A DNA stretch of 64,000 nt from Sediminicola sp. YIK13 (GCF_001430825.1 NZ_CP010535.1:62001-126000), one strand, 5' to 3'; shown: positions 48,500 to 57,647, counted from the stretch's first letter. Notes: generated by a model from the sequence alone, not told the origin. A program made the numbers and translations.

Positions 48500-49268
48500 G
48501 ATCGTTTTAATCAGTATTATTTTGATGGGCGTTTCAGCGGAAGCACAAACTTTTTTTTCCAAGGAATTGGAAGGGCGTGTTTTAAACGAAAGTGGAGATG
48601 TGGCAGCTACCCATGTCATGAATACGACCACCAACAGGGCCACTATTACCAGCGTGGATGGCTTTTTTAAAATAGGGGTAAGCCTTAACGATACCTTGGT
48701 CTTTTCTGCCGTACAGTTTAAAAAGAAGGAATTGGTGGTCACCCAATCCATATTACAGAGCAAAAGCCTTTTTATAACCATGGAAGATGCTTTAACAGAA
48801 TTGGATGAAGTGGTGGTAAGGCCCTACAACCTGTCCGGTGATATTTCAAAGGATCTGGAAACCCTGGAAACAGAACCCGTAGTAACGGCATCTACCATAG
48901 GCCTGCCCAATGCCTATGTGAAACCAATGACCCAGACCCAAAGAATATTGAATGAGGCCACCACAGGGGGAGGAATATTACCCTTGAACCCTATTTTAAA
49001 CGGGATATCCGGGCGGACAAAAATGCTCAAAAAAAGATTGGAAATTGAAGAAAAATATGCCAGAACAGAACGGGTGCGTGCTTTTTATTCAGATTCTCTC
49101 TATGTTCAGGATTTAAAAATTCCAATTGCCAAAATAGATGATTTTATGTATTACTGTGAGGCGGATGAATCATTTAGTAGTCTTGTAGACACTCATGATA
49201 GGTTGAAAATTTGGAGTTTTTTTAAAAAGAAAAGCATCGTTTACAGGGAAAATAACGGGCTGGAATAG
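48489..49268 (+). CDS. Secreted carboxypeptidase-regulatory-like domain protein, paralogue of the upstream gene; non-standard start
   Basis: A tandem paralogue of the upstream protein: EGRVLNESGDVAATHVMNTT, TITSVDGFFKIGVSLNDTLVF and ELDEVVVRPYN align with it, and the C-terminal half keeps YVQDLKIPIAKIDDFMYYC versus FVEDLNVPQDQIDNFLVYC. A complete signal peptide (KIKIVLISIILMGVSAEA) exists only if translation starts at CTG 48489, which overlaps the upstream stop. The first standard codons, TTG 48522 and ATG 48525, would cut the signal peptide to nine residues. Coordinates given use the CTG. About 259 residues. Confidence 0.7.
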   Translation: MKIKIVLISIILMGVSAEAQTFFSKELEGRVLNESGDVAATHVMNTTTNRATITSVDGFFKIGVSLNDTLVFSAVQFKKKELVVTQSILQSKSLFITMEDALTELDEVVVRPYNLSGDISKDLETLETEPVVTASTIGLPNAYVKPMTQTQRILNEATTGGGILPLNPILNGISGRTKMLKKRLEIEEKYARTERVRAFYSDSLYVQDLKIPIAKIDDFMYYCEADESFSSLVDTHDRLKIWSFFKKKSIVYRENNGLE

Positions 49269-49334
49269 TAGAAGGTTGATGGTGTCAGTAAAAGAGCTTT
49301 GGCACATAAATTGCTTTAGTTAAAGAAATTGGAA

Positions 49335-49847
49335 ATGAAGATAAAAGGTTTAAAAAAAGGATTATTGCTGTTGCTATTGCCATTATTGGCATTTTCCACG
49401 GCCCATAAATTCTATTTGAGTGTTACCAATGTGCAATATTCTGAAAAGGATGAAGCCGTTCAAATTACCTCAAGGGTCTTCATTGATGATTTTGAGGATG
49501 TATTGGAAGAACGCTATGGGGTATATCCAAATTTGGCAACGCCACTTGAATCGGAAACAGCAGATACCTACATCGAAAAATACCTCAGGTCCAAACTCCT
49601 GATCAGGATAGACGGGAAACAGGTAGATTATAAATTTTTGGGGAAGAAATATGACAATGATGTGATGGTCTGTTACCTGGAAGTGCCAAAGATTAAACTA
49701 TCCAAAATAAAGAGTATAGAACTCCAAAATGAAGTCCTTACAGATATGTTCGAAGAACAGCAAAATGTATTGCATTTTAAAATTAATGGCAAGAAGAAGA
49801 GCTTTGTGCTGATGAAGGATAGTAATAAAGGAATGTTAAAATTATAA
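49335..49847 (+). CDS. Exported DUF6702-type protein of unknown function
   Basis: 170 residues from ATG 49335; a TTG six bases upstream is less likely. It has an N-terminal signal peptide (GLKKGLLLLLLPLLAFSTA), then a single beta-rich domain with HKFYLSVTNVQYSEKDEAVQ, RVFIDDFEDVLEERYG and a final FEEQQNVLHFKINGKKKSF. I recall this domain (DUF6702) next to M1 peptidases and carboxypeptidase-like proteins in Flavobacteriia. No function is known. The M1 peptidase gene follows 59 bases downstream. Confidence 0.8.
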   Translation: MKIKGLKKGLLLLLLPLLAFSTAHKFYLSVTNVQYSEKDEAVQITSRVFIDDFEDVLEERYGVYPNLATPLESETADTYIEKYLRSKLLIRIDGKQVDYKFLGKKYDNDVMVCYLEVPKIKLSKIKSIELQNEVLTDMFEEQQNVLHFKINGKKKSFVLMKDSNKGMLKL

Positions 49848-49906
49848 CTTATTCAATCGATTTCTTAAAAAAGAGGTAATTTCCCGCGACTAAAAATTTT
49901 TAAGAA

Positions 49907-52216
49907 ATGAATAAACTAAAGTATTGTTTTGCTTCACTTTTATTTTTGTTTGCAGCTATAGTGTCTGCACAGGAAGAAGTGAAGGTAGAACGGGAACAAG
50001 GGCATACGGCCCAAAGTAAATTTAGGCAGATGTACCAAGAGTTTGCCACTCCCAACACCTATAGGTCAGCATCCGGAGCCCCCGGACCTGATTATTACCA
50101 ACAACAGGCCAATTATAAGATGGATATTCTGTTGGATGATAAAAACACCAAAATCTACGGTACGGAAACCATTACCTATATCAACAATTCCCCGGACGAT
50201 TTAGAATATTTATGGATTCAATTAGATCAAAATGTTAGGACTAAGGATTCCAAATCACTTTTAAAGGATGGAGATGGCGTGCCTTTGGCCGAGCCTACTT
50301 CTGGTTTTGTGCAAAAGTACTTGACCGAAAATTTTGATGGTGGCTTCAATATAGAGTATGTAAAGGACGCCTCTGGTAAAAATCTGCCCTATACCATCAA
50401 CCAGACCATGATGCGTGTAGATTTACCGCAGTCATTGAAAAGTAAGTCACAAATTTCGTTCTCTATCAAATGGTGGTACAATATCCCTGACCACACTGTA
50501 AATAGAGCACGATCTGGATACGAATATTTCCCGGAAGATGGGAATAGAGCCTATGTTATTGCCCAATTTTTTCCTAGAATGGCAGTTTACAGCGATGTAG
50601 AGGGATGGCAAAACCATCAGTTCTGGGGCAGTGGCGAGTTTGCCTTGACCTTCGGGGATTATGAGGTAAACATTACTGTACCTGCAGACCACATTCTAGA
50701 TGGTACAGGAGAGCTTCAAAATAGAAAAGAGGTCTTCACGAAAACGATGATGGACCGTTTTGAAAAAGCAAAAAAATCATACGATAAGCCAGTATTGATT
50801 GTGACCCAGGCGGAAGCAGAGGCTGCAGAAAAAGGCTTTTCAGATAAGACCAAGACGTGGAAATTAAAAGCCCAAAATGTAAGGGATTTTGCCTTTGCCA
50901 CTTCCCGTAAATTTATTTGGGATATGCAGGCCGTTAAATTTGGTGCCAGGGACGTTATGGCGGTTTCTATGTACCCAAAAGAAGGGAACCCGCTTTGGGA
51001 AGACCTATCAACAAAAGCCGTTGCGCATACTTTAAAATCTTATTCTGCCCACACTTTCGATTACCCTTATCACAAGGCAATTTCTGTACACGCCAAAAAT
51101 CAGGGGATGGAGTATCCTATGATTTGCTGGAACTATGGAAGACCGGATGAAAATGGAAATATTTCTGACCGTGTAAAATATGGAATGATCAGTGTAATCA
51201 TCCATGAGGTAGGCCATAACTTTTTCCCAATGATTGTAAATTCCGATGAGCGTCAATGGGGATGGATGGATGAAGGTTTGGATACCTTTATGCAATATGT
51301 GGCTGAACAAGAATTTGGTGAAGCCTTTCCAGAGGTAATTGCACCCAATGATAAATACCCTTCAAGAAGGGGTGACCCAGCCAAAATTGTACCTTACATG
51401 AGCGGAGATCAAAGTACTATTTCGCCTATTATGGAGAATCCGGAAAATGTATACCAATTGGGGAATAATGCCTACGGAAAACCTGCTACTGCTCTAAATA
51501 TCCTTAGGGAAACTGTAATGGGCAGGGAGTTGTTCGATCACGCTTTTAAAACATATTCCCACCGTTGGATGTTTAAACACCCAACTCCTGAAGATTTCTT
51601 CCGCACTATGGAGGATGCTTCAGCGGTAGATTTGGATTGGTTCTGGAGAGGATGGTTCTATTCTACGGATTATGTGGACATAGGAGTAAAAGAAGTTAAA
51701 AAATACTTTGTCTCCAATAAGCCTACCAAGAGGATGCAGGAGTATATGGCCGCGAGAAATGTTACGGAAGCCGATTTGCCCCCATTGGTGTATTTGGCCG
51801 AAGAGGACAGTGAGGATTTCAATGCCGATCTAAAAGGAAAAGCACCTTCAGAAAATTCCAAGACCTTAAATGAATATATGATGGATAACATGACAGCTGT
51901 GGAAAGAGCCGCTGTTAAAGAGCCAAAGTATTTCTATGAGATCACTTTTGACAAACCGGGAGGATTGCCAATGCCGTTGATCGTGGAATATACCTATGCT
52001 GATGGTTCCAAGGAAAACATCACTTACCCTCCAGAAATTTGGAGAAAAAGTGACAAAGAGGTAAAACGAGTAATGGCTACCCAAAAAGAATTGGTAGGTA
52101 TTATGGTAGATCCTAAAGCAGAGACTGCTGATATAGATACAACCAATAACTCATGGCCTAAAAAAGATGAGAAGTCCGACTTTGATCAATTCAAAGAAAA
52201 TATAAAAGGAGAATAA
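49907..52216 (+). CDS. M1-family zinc metallopeptidase (secreted aminopeptidase)
   Basis: 769 residues with a signal peptide (FASLLFLFAAIVSAQ). It removes amino acids from peptide N-termini. The gluzincin motif is intact: HEVGH (about residue 434) with the third zinc ligand Glu in WGWMDEGLDTF 18 residues on. The exopeptidase motif that usually reads GxMEN appears as GMEYP (QGMEYPMICW). The N-terminal domain (about 55-260) is the beta-saddle of M1 enzymes. No T9SS C-terminal domain is visible, so it is probably periplasmic. A terminator follows. Confidence 0.92.
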   Translation: MNKLKYCFASLLFLFAAIVSAQEEVKVEREQGHTAQSKFRQMYQEFATPNTYRSASGAPGPDYYQQQANYKMDILLDDKNTKIYGTETITYINNSPDDLEYLWIQLDQNVRTKDSKSLLKDGDGVPLAEPTSGFVQKYLTENFDGGFNIEYVKDASGKNLPYTINQTMMRVDLPQSLKSKSQISFSIKWWYNIPDHTVNRARSGYEYFPEDGNRAYVIAQFFPRMAVYSDVEGWQNHQFWGSGEFALTFGDYEVNITVPADHILDGTGELQNRKEVFTKTMMDRFEKAKKSYDKPVLIVTQAEAEAAEKGFSDKTKTWKLKAQNVRDFAFATSRKFIWDMQAVKFGARDVMAVSMYPKEGNPLWEDLSTKAVAHTLKSYSAHTFDYPYHKAISVHAKNQGMEYPMICWNYGRPDENGNISDRVKYGMISVIIHEVGHNFFPMIVNSDERQWGWMDEGLDTFMQYVAEQEFGEAFPEVIAPNDKYPSRRGDPAKIVPYMSGDQSTISPIMENPENVYQLGNNAYGKPATALNILRETVMGRELFDHAFKTYSHRWMFKHPTPEDFFRTMEDASAVDLDWFWRGWFYSTDYVDIGVKEVKKYFVSNKPTKRMQEYMAARNVTEADLPPLVYLAEEDSEDFNADLKGKAPSENSKTLNEYMMDNMTAVERAAVKEPKYFYEITFDKPGGLPMPLIVEYTYADGSKENITYPPEIWRKSDKEVKRVMATQKELVGIMVDPKAETADIDTTNNSWPKKDEKSDFDQFKENIKGE

Positions 52217-52236
52217 GTCTAGGTAAAATATTCAAG

Positions 52237-52275
52237 GCCCCAATTGCTTATTAAGCAGTTGGGGCTTTTTTTTTG
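52237..52275 (+). terminator. Terminator after the M1 peptidase gene
   Basis: A 13-bp stem with one G-T pair (GCCCCAATTGCTT with AAGCAGTTGGGGC), a 3-base loop and a run of ten T. Confidence 0.93.
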
Positions 52276-52387
52276 CCAGAAATTTAGGGATTGCGGTATG
52301 GCAGTAGATGTCTTTTAACGTGGTTGGGTAAAATTAATTTTTAAATAAAATTGGGAGCCTTTTTTATTCAGCTGCCAAACTTCTCAT

Positions 52388-52395
52388 TATATTTG
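52388..52395 (+). promoter_or_regulatory. -7 promoter box for tatA
   Basis: TATATTTG, matching TAnnTTTG. It ends 4 bases before the ATG at 52400, predicting a leaderless or nearly leaderless mRNA. Confidence 0.55.
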
Positions 52396-52399
52396 TGGT

Positions 52400-52681
52400 A
52401 TGTATGCAAATGTATTATTATTCATAAGCGGTGCCGAGATATTTTTTATCATGTTCATTGTGGTAATGGTATTTGGTGCTGATAAAATTCCGGATATCGC
52501 TAGAGGTCTGGGCAAGGGAATGCGCCAACTGAAGGACGCCACCGAAGATATTAAACAAGAAATTTATAAAACTGCCGATAAACAGGGCATCGACACAAGC
52601 TTTACCAAGGATATCAAGAAAGAGATTGATAAGGTAAAGGATAGTGTGGAGGATGTTACTGGGGTAATCAAGAGAAAGTAA
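52400..52681 (+). CDS. tatA: Twin-arginine translocase subunit TatA
   Basis: 93 residues. One N-terminal membrane helix (about 6-26, FISGAEIFFIMFIVVMVFG) is followed by the conserved FGADKIPDIARGLGKGMRQLK hinge and amphipathic helix, then a charged tail. TatA oligomers form the pore for folded twin-arginine proteins, such as the M15 carboxypeptidase at 36464. tatB and tatC are not in the window. The PAP2 gene follows after 8 bases. Confidence 0.94.
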   Translation: MYANVLLFISGAEIFFIMFIVVMVFGADKIPDIARGLGKGMRQLKDATEDIKQEIYKTADKQGIDTSFTKDIKKEIDKVKDSVEDVTGVIKRK

Positions 52682-52689
52682 GTTAGCGC

Positions 52690-53265
52690 ATGCTTGAAAA
52701 AATTGCGGAATGGGACCGAAATATCTTCATCTATCTAAACAGTTTAGGCATAGAAGACTATGATGTATTCTGGTCTATAGTTACCAATATCAGTTCGTGG
52801 ACCCCCTTATTTGTTCTGTTTTTTATCTTAATATGGGTGAGGTATCCAAAAAAGGAAGCATTTTTCATGACCCTTACCGTTCTTGTGTTAGTAGGTTTCA
52901 TTTTGGGGATCACAGATTTGACCAAAGAATTTGTGGCAAGGTTAAGGCCCAATAATAACGAGGAGATCAATACCGTCATTAGAATATTACGGAGTCCTAC
53001 AGGATATAGTTTTTTCTCCGGTCACGCCTCCAGTTCCTTTTCTATAACCACCTTGGTCTTTCTTTTTCTAAGACCAAAATATAAATGGGTCTGGGTATTT
53101 TACCTTTGGCCTTTATTGTTCACTTTCAGTAGAATTTATGTGGGGGTCCATTATCCCGTGGATATTTTGGTGGGTGCCATGGTAGGAACTTTTTCGGCCC
53201 TTTTGTTTTATAAATTACATCAAAGATTTATAATACCCTACTTAGCGTCAACCCGTCCCTTATAG
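52690..53265 (+). CDS. PAP2-family membrane phosphatase
   Basis: 191 residues with about five membrane helices. The three phosphatase motifs are present: KEFVARLRP (KxxxxxxRP, about 76-84), FSGHAS (xSGH, about 110-115) and SRIYVGVHYPVD (SRxxxxxHxxxD, about 146-157). It removes phosphate from a lipid such as undecaprenyl pyrophosphate or phosphatidic acid; the substrate cannot be decided. Its last 38 bases overlap the convergent O-methyltransferase gene. Confidence 0.93.
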   Translation: MLEKIAEWDRNIFIYLNSLGIEDYDVFWSIVTNISSWTPLFVLFFILIWVRYPKKEAFFMTLTVLVLVGFILGITDLTKEFVARLRPNNNEEINTVIRILRSPTGYSFFSGHASSSFSITTLVFLFLRPKYKWVWVFYLWPLLFTFSRIYVGVHYPVDILVGAMVGTFSALLFYKLHQRFIIPYLASTRPL

Positions 53266-53869
53266 GCAGTAAAACTGTTTCTACCCTTGGGTCATCCTTT
53301 AATTTTTTATTGTAATCCAACAATACCTTGGTGGCTTTGTCATTGGGTTGCAAAGGTTCTATGACCTTCCCTGACCAAAGTACATTGTCCGAAAGAATAA
53401 TGCTTCCAGGTCTCGTTTTTGAAAGTGCACTTTCAAAATAGGCATCGTAACTTGTTTTCCCTGCATCGATGAACACGAGGTCAAAAACTACATCCAAGGT
53501 TGGGATTACATCCAAGGCATCGCCAACATGCTGCACAATCTGTGAACCATAGCCGCTTTTGTCAAAATACTTGCGTTGAATGCCCCCTAATTCCTCGTTC
53601 ACATCAATGGTGTGCAACCTTCCCTCTTTTTGTAGGCCTTCGGCAAGACATATGGCAGAATATCCTGTATATGTACCTATTTCAAGAATGTTCTTGGGGG
53701 CAATAATTTTGGAGAGCATACTCAATACCCTTCCTTGGAAATGACCTGTGATCATTCTGGGCTGTATAACTTTTAGATGGGTCTCCCTAGTAAGTTCCTG
53801 CAATACCAAAGGCTCTGATTCGGAATGGTCCGCGATATAATTTTCCAGTAATGGAGATAAGAAATGCAT
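53228..53869 (-). CDS. SAM-dependent O-methyltransferase (caffeoyl-CoA/catechol type)
   Basis: 213 residues. The SAM-binding motif ILEIGTYTGYSAICLAEGL is at about 60-78. The metal-ligand Asp lies in VFIDAGKTSYDAYFE (about 132-146) and the second site in ILSDNVLWSGKV. Family: Methyltransf_3, usually acting on catechol-like hydroxyls with Mg2+. The substrate is unknown. It has a TAGTTTTG promoter box; the divergent GNAT gene has its own box 13 bases away. Confidence 0.92.
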   Translation of the reverse strand: MHFLSPLLENYIADHSESEPLVLQELTRETHLKVIQPRMITGHFQGRVLSMLSKIIAPKNILEIGTYTGYSAICLAEGLQKEGRLHTIDVNEELGGIQRKYFDKSGYGSQIVQHVGDALDVIPTLDVVFDLVFIDAGKTSYDAYFESALSKTRPGSIILSDNVLWSGKVIEPLQPNDKATKVLLDYNKKLKDDPRVETVLLPIRDGLTLSRVL

Positions 53870-53882
53870 GGATACGTTTTTG

Positions 53883-53890
53883 CAAAACTA
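53883..53890 (-). promoter_or_regulatory. -7 promoter box for the O-methyltransferase gene
   Basis: Minus strand TAGTTTTG, matching TAnnTTTG, 14 bases before the ATG at 53869. Confidence 0.6.
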
Positions 53891-53903
53891 TGGAATATTA
53901 TGC

Positions 53904-53911
53904 TATTTTTG
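53904..53911 (+). promoter_or_regulatory. -7 promoter box for the GNAT gene
   Basis: TATTTTTG, matching TAnnTTTG, 44 bases before the ATG at 53955. Back to back with the minus-strand box at 53883. Confidence 0.6.
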
Positions 53912-53954
53912 GACAGCACCTATTATTCATTAATCCCCTAATTAGTATAGGACG

Positions 53955-54419
53955 ATGAAAAATTATACATGTAGAAAGGCAACTATTGATGATCTCGAGA
54001 TCTTATTGAAATTTGAGCAGGGCATTATTGTGGCAGAACGTCCTTTTGATCCCACCATTAAGAAAGATCCGGTAACCTATTATGACTTACGGGAATATAT
54101 ACTTTCGGACGATATAGAGGTGGTCGTAGTCGAGACCAATGGGGCTGTGATTGCTTCAGGGTATGCCTTAATCAAAAAGGCGAGACCTTATCTGGATCAT
54201 GAAGAGTATGCCTACTTGGGATTTATGTACACCCATCCGGATTATAGGGGTCAAGGTGTCAATCAATTAGTTGTGAAGGAATTAAAAAAATGGGCATCTG
54301 CCAAAGGGTTGAAAGAAATTAGATTAACCGTTTACAATGATAATATTCCGGCCATCAAGGCATATGAAAGGGTCGGGTTTAAAAAGCACATCATTGAAAT
54401 GAGATTAAACACCCAATAA
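53955..54419 (+). CDS. GNAT-family N-acetyltransferase
   Basis: 154 residues, one GNAT domain. Acetyl-CoA binds at the motif A segment YLGFMYTHPDYRGQGVNQLVVKEL (contiguous, about residues 90-113; key residues R-G-Q-G-V). Motif B is NIPAIKAYERVGFKKH. The acceptor is unknown. It lies upstream of kynU on the same strand with a 74-base gap. Confidence 0.9.
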   Translation: MKNYTCRKATIDDLEILLKFEQGIIVAERPFDPTIKKDPVTYYDLREYILSDDIEVVVVETNGAVIASGYALIKKARPYLDHEEYAYLGFMYTHPDYRGQGVNQLVVKELKKWASAKGLKEIRLTVYNDNIPAIKAYERVGFKKHIIEMRLNTQ

Positions 54420-54493
54420 TACTGCTAAAACTTACATAAATATTAAGAATTAGTTCTTTTTTGATATTGTATTTTTACAGAAAAACTACCCCT

Positions 54494-55762
54494 ATGCAAT
54501 TTAAAAATACTCTCCAATACGCTCAACAATTAGATGCAGAAGATCAACTGAGTAAATATCGTGACGAGTTTCATTTTCCAAAAGTAAACGGAAAGCAGGT
54601 CATATATTTTACAGGGAACTCTTTGGGACTTCAGCCTAAACGTACCCAAAAATTTGTGGATGAGGTAATGACCGATTGGAAAGAGATGGCAGTGGAAGGA
54701 CATTTTTATGCAGATAAGCCTTGGTGGGATTACCACGAAAGATTGGCTGCCCCATTGGCAAAGGTAGTGGGCGCAAAACCCGAGGAAGTTACGGTAATGA
54801 ACACACTTACCGTAAACCTTCATTTATTGATGGTCTCTTTTTACAGACCTACCATAAAACGGTATAAGATCATCTGTGAGGAAAAGGCATTCCCTTCGGA
54901 CCAGTACATGTTGCAGAGTCAGGTTCGCTTTCATGGGTTTGACAGTAACGATGCCATTGTAGAGGTAAAGAAAAGGGAAGGAGAAAATTTTTGGAGAACT
55001 GAAGATGTTTTGAAGACTATTGAAGAGGTAGGTGATGAGCTGGCTCTGGTACTTATTGGAGGTGTCAATTACTACAACGGACAGGTGTTCGATATGGAGA
55101 CCATTACCAAAGCAGGAAGGGAGCAAGGGGCCTTCGTAGGATGGGATCTGGCGCATGCTGCAGGAAATATAGAGTTAAAGTTGCATGATTGGGATGTGGA
55201 TTTTGCATCCTGGTGTAGTTATAAATATATGAATAGCGGTCCAGGTAATGCTTCTGGAGTATTTGTGAATGAACGCTATCTAAATCGTAAGGATATCCCG
55301 AGATTTGAAGGATGGTGGGGAACCAAAAGGGATACCCGTTTTTTGATGAAGCCAGAATTTGAGCCCATGGAAAACGCAGATGCATGGCAATTGAGCAATG
55401 CCCCCATTTTGTCCGTTGCACCCTATTTGGCCTGTTTGGAGCTATTTGAAGAGGTAGGTATGGATGCGTTAATAGAAAAGCGCAACAAGATTACGGCTTA
55501 CTTGGAATTTATACTTCATGAGATAGATAAGGAGGTAGATAGCACTTTCGAAATTATTACCCCAAAGGAACGCGGTTGTCAATTATCTGTATTCCTGCAT
55601 GGAGAAGGTCGACCATTATTTGATTATTTAATGGAAAATGGGGTCATTACAGATTGGCGTGAACCCAATGTAATACGTTTGGCACCTGCGCCTTTTTATT
55701 GCTCATATGAGGATATGTACAGGTTTGGACAAATTTTAAAATCAGGTGTCTTAAAGAAATAA
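54494..55762 (+). CDS. kynU: Kynureninase
   Basis: 422 residues from ATG 54494. It splits kynurenine or 3-hydroxykynurenine into alanine and (hydroxy)anthranilate with PLP. Family motifs: YFTGNSLGLQPK (about 37-48), the WDLAHAAGN Asp/His pair (about 217) and the PLP lysine in SWCSYKYMNSGPG (about 236-248). It works after KMO, encoded at 62272. A TATTTTTA promoter-like box (54470-54477) overlaps an upstream TTG, which supports the ATG at 54494. Confidence 0.95.
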   Translation: MQFKNTLQYAQQLDAEDQLSKYRDEFHFPKVNGKQVIYFTGNSLGLQPKRTQKFVDEVMTDWKEMAVEGHFYADKPWWDYHERLAAPLAKVVGAKPEEVTVMNTLTVNLHLLMVSFYRPTIKRYKIICEEKAFPSDQYMLQSQVRFHGFDSNDAIVEVKKREGENFWRTEDVLKTIEEVGDELALVLIGGVNYYNGQVFDMETITKAGREQGAFVGWDLAHAAGNIELKLHDWDVDFASWCSYKYMNSGPGNASGVFVNERYLNRKDIPRFEGWWGTKRDTRFLMKPEFEPMENADAWQLSNAPILSVAPYLACLELFEEVGMDALIEKRNKITAYLEFILHEIDKEVDSTFEIITPKERGCQLSVFLHGEGRPLFDYLMENGVITDWREPNVIRLAPAPFYCSYEDMYRFGQILKSGVLKK

Positions 55763-55764
55763 AG

Positions 55765-55772
55765 TATTTTTG
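55765..55772 (+). promoter_or_regulatory. -7 promoter box for the MFS transporter gene
   Basis: TATTTTTG, matching TAnnTTTG, directly after the kynU stop and 23 bases before ATG 55795. Confidence 0.55.
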
Positions 55773-55794
55773 GCCGTTCAATACCTTGAGATCA

Positions 55795-56937
55795 ATGAAA
55801 TCCTTACGGCTAATCCTTTCCAACCCTAGATATTTTGCCCCTGCTTGGGCCTTTGCCAGTCTGAATATCCTTTTTGGTACATGGGCCATTTATATACCAC
55901 AGGTAAAGGGAGATTTAGGGATAGATAAGGCTAGTTTGGGATTGGCATTGTTTTTTCTTTCGCTGGGTAATTTTACTATTTTTCCACTGGCGTCTAAAAT
56001 CATTAATACGATAGGAGTGGGGAAGGCCACTTGGTACGGGGTGCTTTTAATAAGTGCTACCGCATTACTTCCTTTTTTGGCTCCCAATTATTACGTTTTG
56101 TTGGGTGGCCTCTTTTTATACGGTGCGGCCAATGGTTTTTTGGATATCTCCATGAACACCTTGGTTACCGAAATTGAAAAGGAGGATCGTCAGAATTTTA
56201 TGTCGGCTTCCCATGGTTTTTTTAGTCTTGGTGGAGTCTTTGCAGGATTGGGTAGTTTTATGATCCTATTCTTGGACAATCCTGTGCTGCACATGATGCT
56301 GGCCATAATATTGGTACTAGGGGTCAATGCATTTTTCTATAAGAATTACATCCATATAGTCTCTCCACCCTTAGAAAAGGAACCCTTTAAATTGAAAAAT
56401 TTCAGGCCATTACTTTTAATAGGAATAGTTTCTTTTATTATTATGGGCAGTGAAGGGGCTATAGTGGACTGGAGTGGTATTTTTTTACAAGAAATTAGCA
56501 ATGCGCCTGTAGCCCTTATTGGATCTGGTTTTTTAGCATTCTCCGTCACAATGACCTTAGGTCGGTTTTTGGGAGATAGCATAAGCGCAAAAATAGGTTC
56601 TGTAAAAATTGTTGGCCTAGGTGCTTTAGTGGCCATAATGGGCTATTTTATGGTACTGACCACCAATACGTATCTGGCCATAATTGGTTTCGCTTTTGTT
56701 GGCCTGGGATTTTCAGCCATTGTCCCGGAACTTTTCCGAATAGGAGGGAACATCAAAGGGGTTAAGACGTCACAGGGTGTTGCCTTCATTGCAGGTACTG
56801 GGATTTCAGGATTCCTTTTGGGACCTGTAATTCTTGGCTACTTGGCTGAAGCCTCTTCGCTAAAACTAAGTTTTATTACATTATTGGCCTGTTGCATCGC
56901 AGCATTTCTGGCAACCTTCTTCCTAAGAAAAAAATAG
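55795..56937 (+). CDS. Major facilitator superfamily transporter
   Basis: 380 residues from ATG 55795, about 12 membrane helices. The N-terminal half has NILFGTWAIYIPQVKGDLG and GAANGFLDISMNTLVTEIE, the latter resembling the YbjJ/FucP-like branch of MFS proteins. The substrate cannot be told. A promoter box sits between it and kynU, so it may be transcribed alone as well as by read-through from kynU. Confidence 0.88.
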   Translation: MKSLRLILSNPRYFAPAWAFASLNILFGTWAIYIPQVKGDLGIDKASLGLALFFLSLGNFTIFPLASKIINTIGVGKATWYGVLLISATALLPFLAPNYYVLLGGLFLYGAANGFLDISMNTLVTEIEKEDRQNFMSASHGFFSLGGVFAGLGSFMILFLDNPVLHMMLAIILVLGVNAFFYKNYIHIVSPPLEKEPFKLKNFRPLLLIGIVSFIIMGSEGAIVDWSGIFLQEISNAPVALIGSGFLAFSVTMTLGRFLGDSISAKIGSVKIVGLGALVAIMGYFMVLTTNTYLAIIGFAFVGLGFSAIVPELFRIGGNIKGVKTSQGVAFIAGTGISGFLLGPVILGYLAEASSLKLSFITLLACCIAAFLATFFLRKK

Positions 56938-56949
56938 TAACCCTTTTGC

Positions 56950-57624
56950 CTATTCGGTCACAGCTTTGATATTTGTAAAGTAAAGTTTAAAGCTACCATC
57001 TTTGTTTTGGTGCATTCTAGCTATTTTTAAGCCATCTGCATCCATATAATCCTCCCAAGTAGTCATGGTGGAAGGTTCTGTAGCATTCCCTTTTCTAAAT
57101 ACCCATTCCTTGATGATATGGTCATCTCCGAAATAGAAATCATAGGCGTCACCTGGAGTATATCCACCTTCATCGCCATAAACAATGGTTAATTTTTGCA
57201 TTGGAGTATTGCTTATTGGTGCAACCGCCTCATCAGTATGTTCAAAGGAGAAATTGTCCTTGTCCCAAATAAGATTAAACGGAGCCAATAACCAGTATTT
57301 ATCATTTATAAACCCTGCATCTGCCTTCATGGTTAGGCTGTCTACACTTTTTCTGTTGAAAGAAAGTGTATCTGTAGCGCTCATGGCCGTAACGTTGTTG
57401 GTTTTTGTATTCCAGATCCAAGAACGTTCATAGTGGGTGGTATCCCTATCCACATTAAATGTAAATTCCAGTTCCTTTAAATTATTCCATTTCTCGATGC
57501 CATGGGCATTAGCCACTTTTTCCAAGACGGTCAATTCGACAGCTTCTGTTTTCACTTTTTTATCGGACTTGCAGCTAATGAAGAATGCAGCAACTAAAGA
57601 AAGAAGGAAGGTATATTTTCTCAT
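56950..57624 (-). CDS. Putative lipoprotein (DUF6503-like)
   Basis: 224 residues. The signal peptide ends in FFISC (Cys about 18), followed by a K/S-rich linker. The body is beta-rich, with AHGIEKWNNLKELEFTFNVD, RSWIWNTKTNNV and GGYTPGDAYDFYFGDD, a layout I associate with DUF6503-type or LolA-like lipid-binding sandwiches; this is from memory and not certain. It has a TATATTTG promoter box and ends 12 bases from the convergent MFS gene. Confidence 0.8.
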   Translation of the reverse strand: MRKYTFLLSLVAAFFISCKSDKKVKTEAVELTVLEKVANAHGIEKWNNLKELEFTFNVDRDTTHYERSWIWNTKTNNVTAMSATDTLSFNRKSVDSLTMKADAGFINDKYWLLAPFNLIWDKDNFSFEHTDEAVAPISNTPMQKLTIVYGDEGGYTPGDAYDFYFGDDHIIKEWVFRKGNATEPSTMTTWEDYMDADGLKIARMHQNKDGSFKLYFTNIKAVTE

Positions 57625-57639
57625 AATTTTAAACTTTAC

Positions 57640-57647
57640 ACAAATAT
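57640..57647 (-). promoter_or_regulatory. -7 promoter box for the 56950 lipoprotein gene
   Basis: Minus strand TATATTTG, matching TAnnTTTG, 16 bases before the ATG at 57624. Confidence 0.6.
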
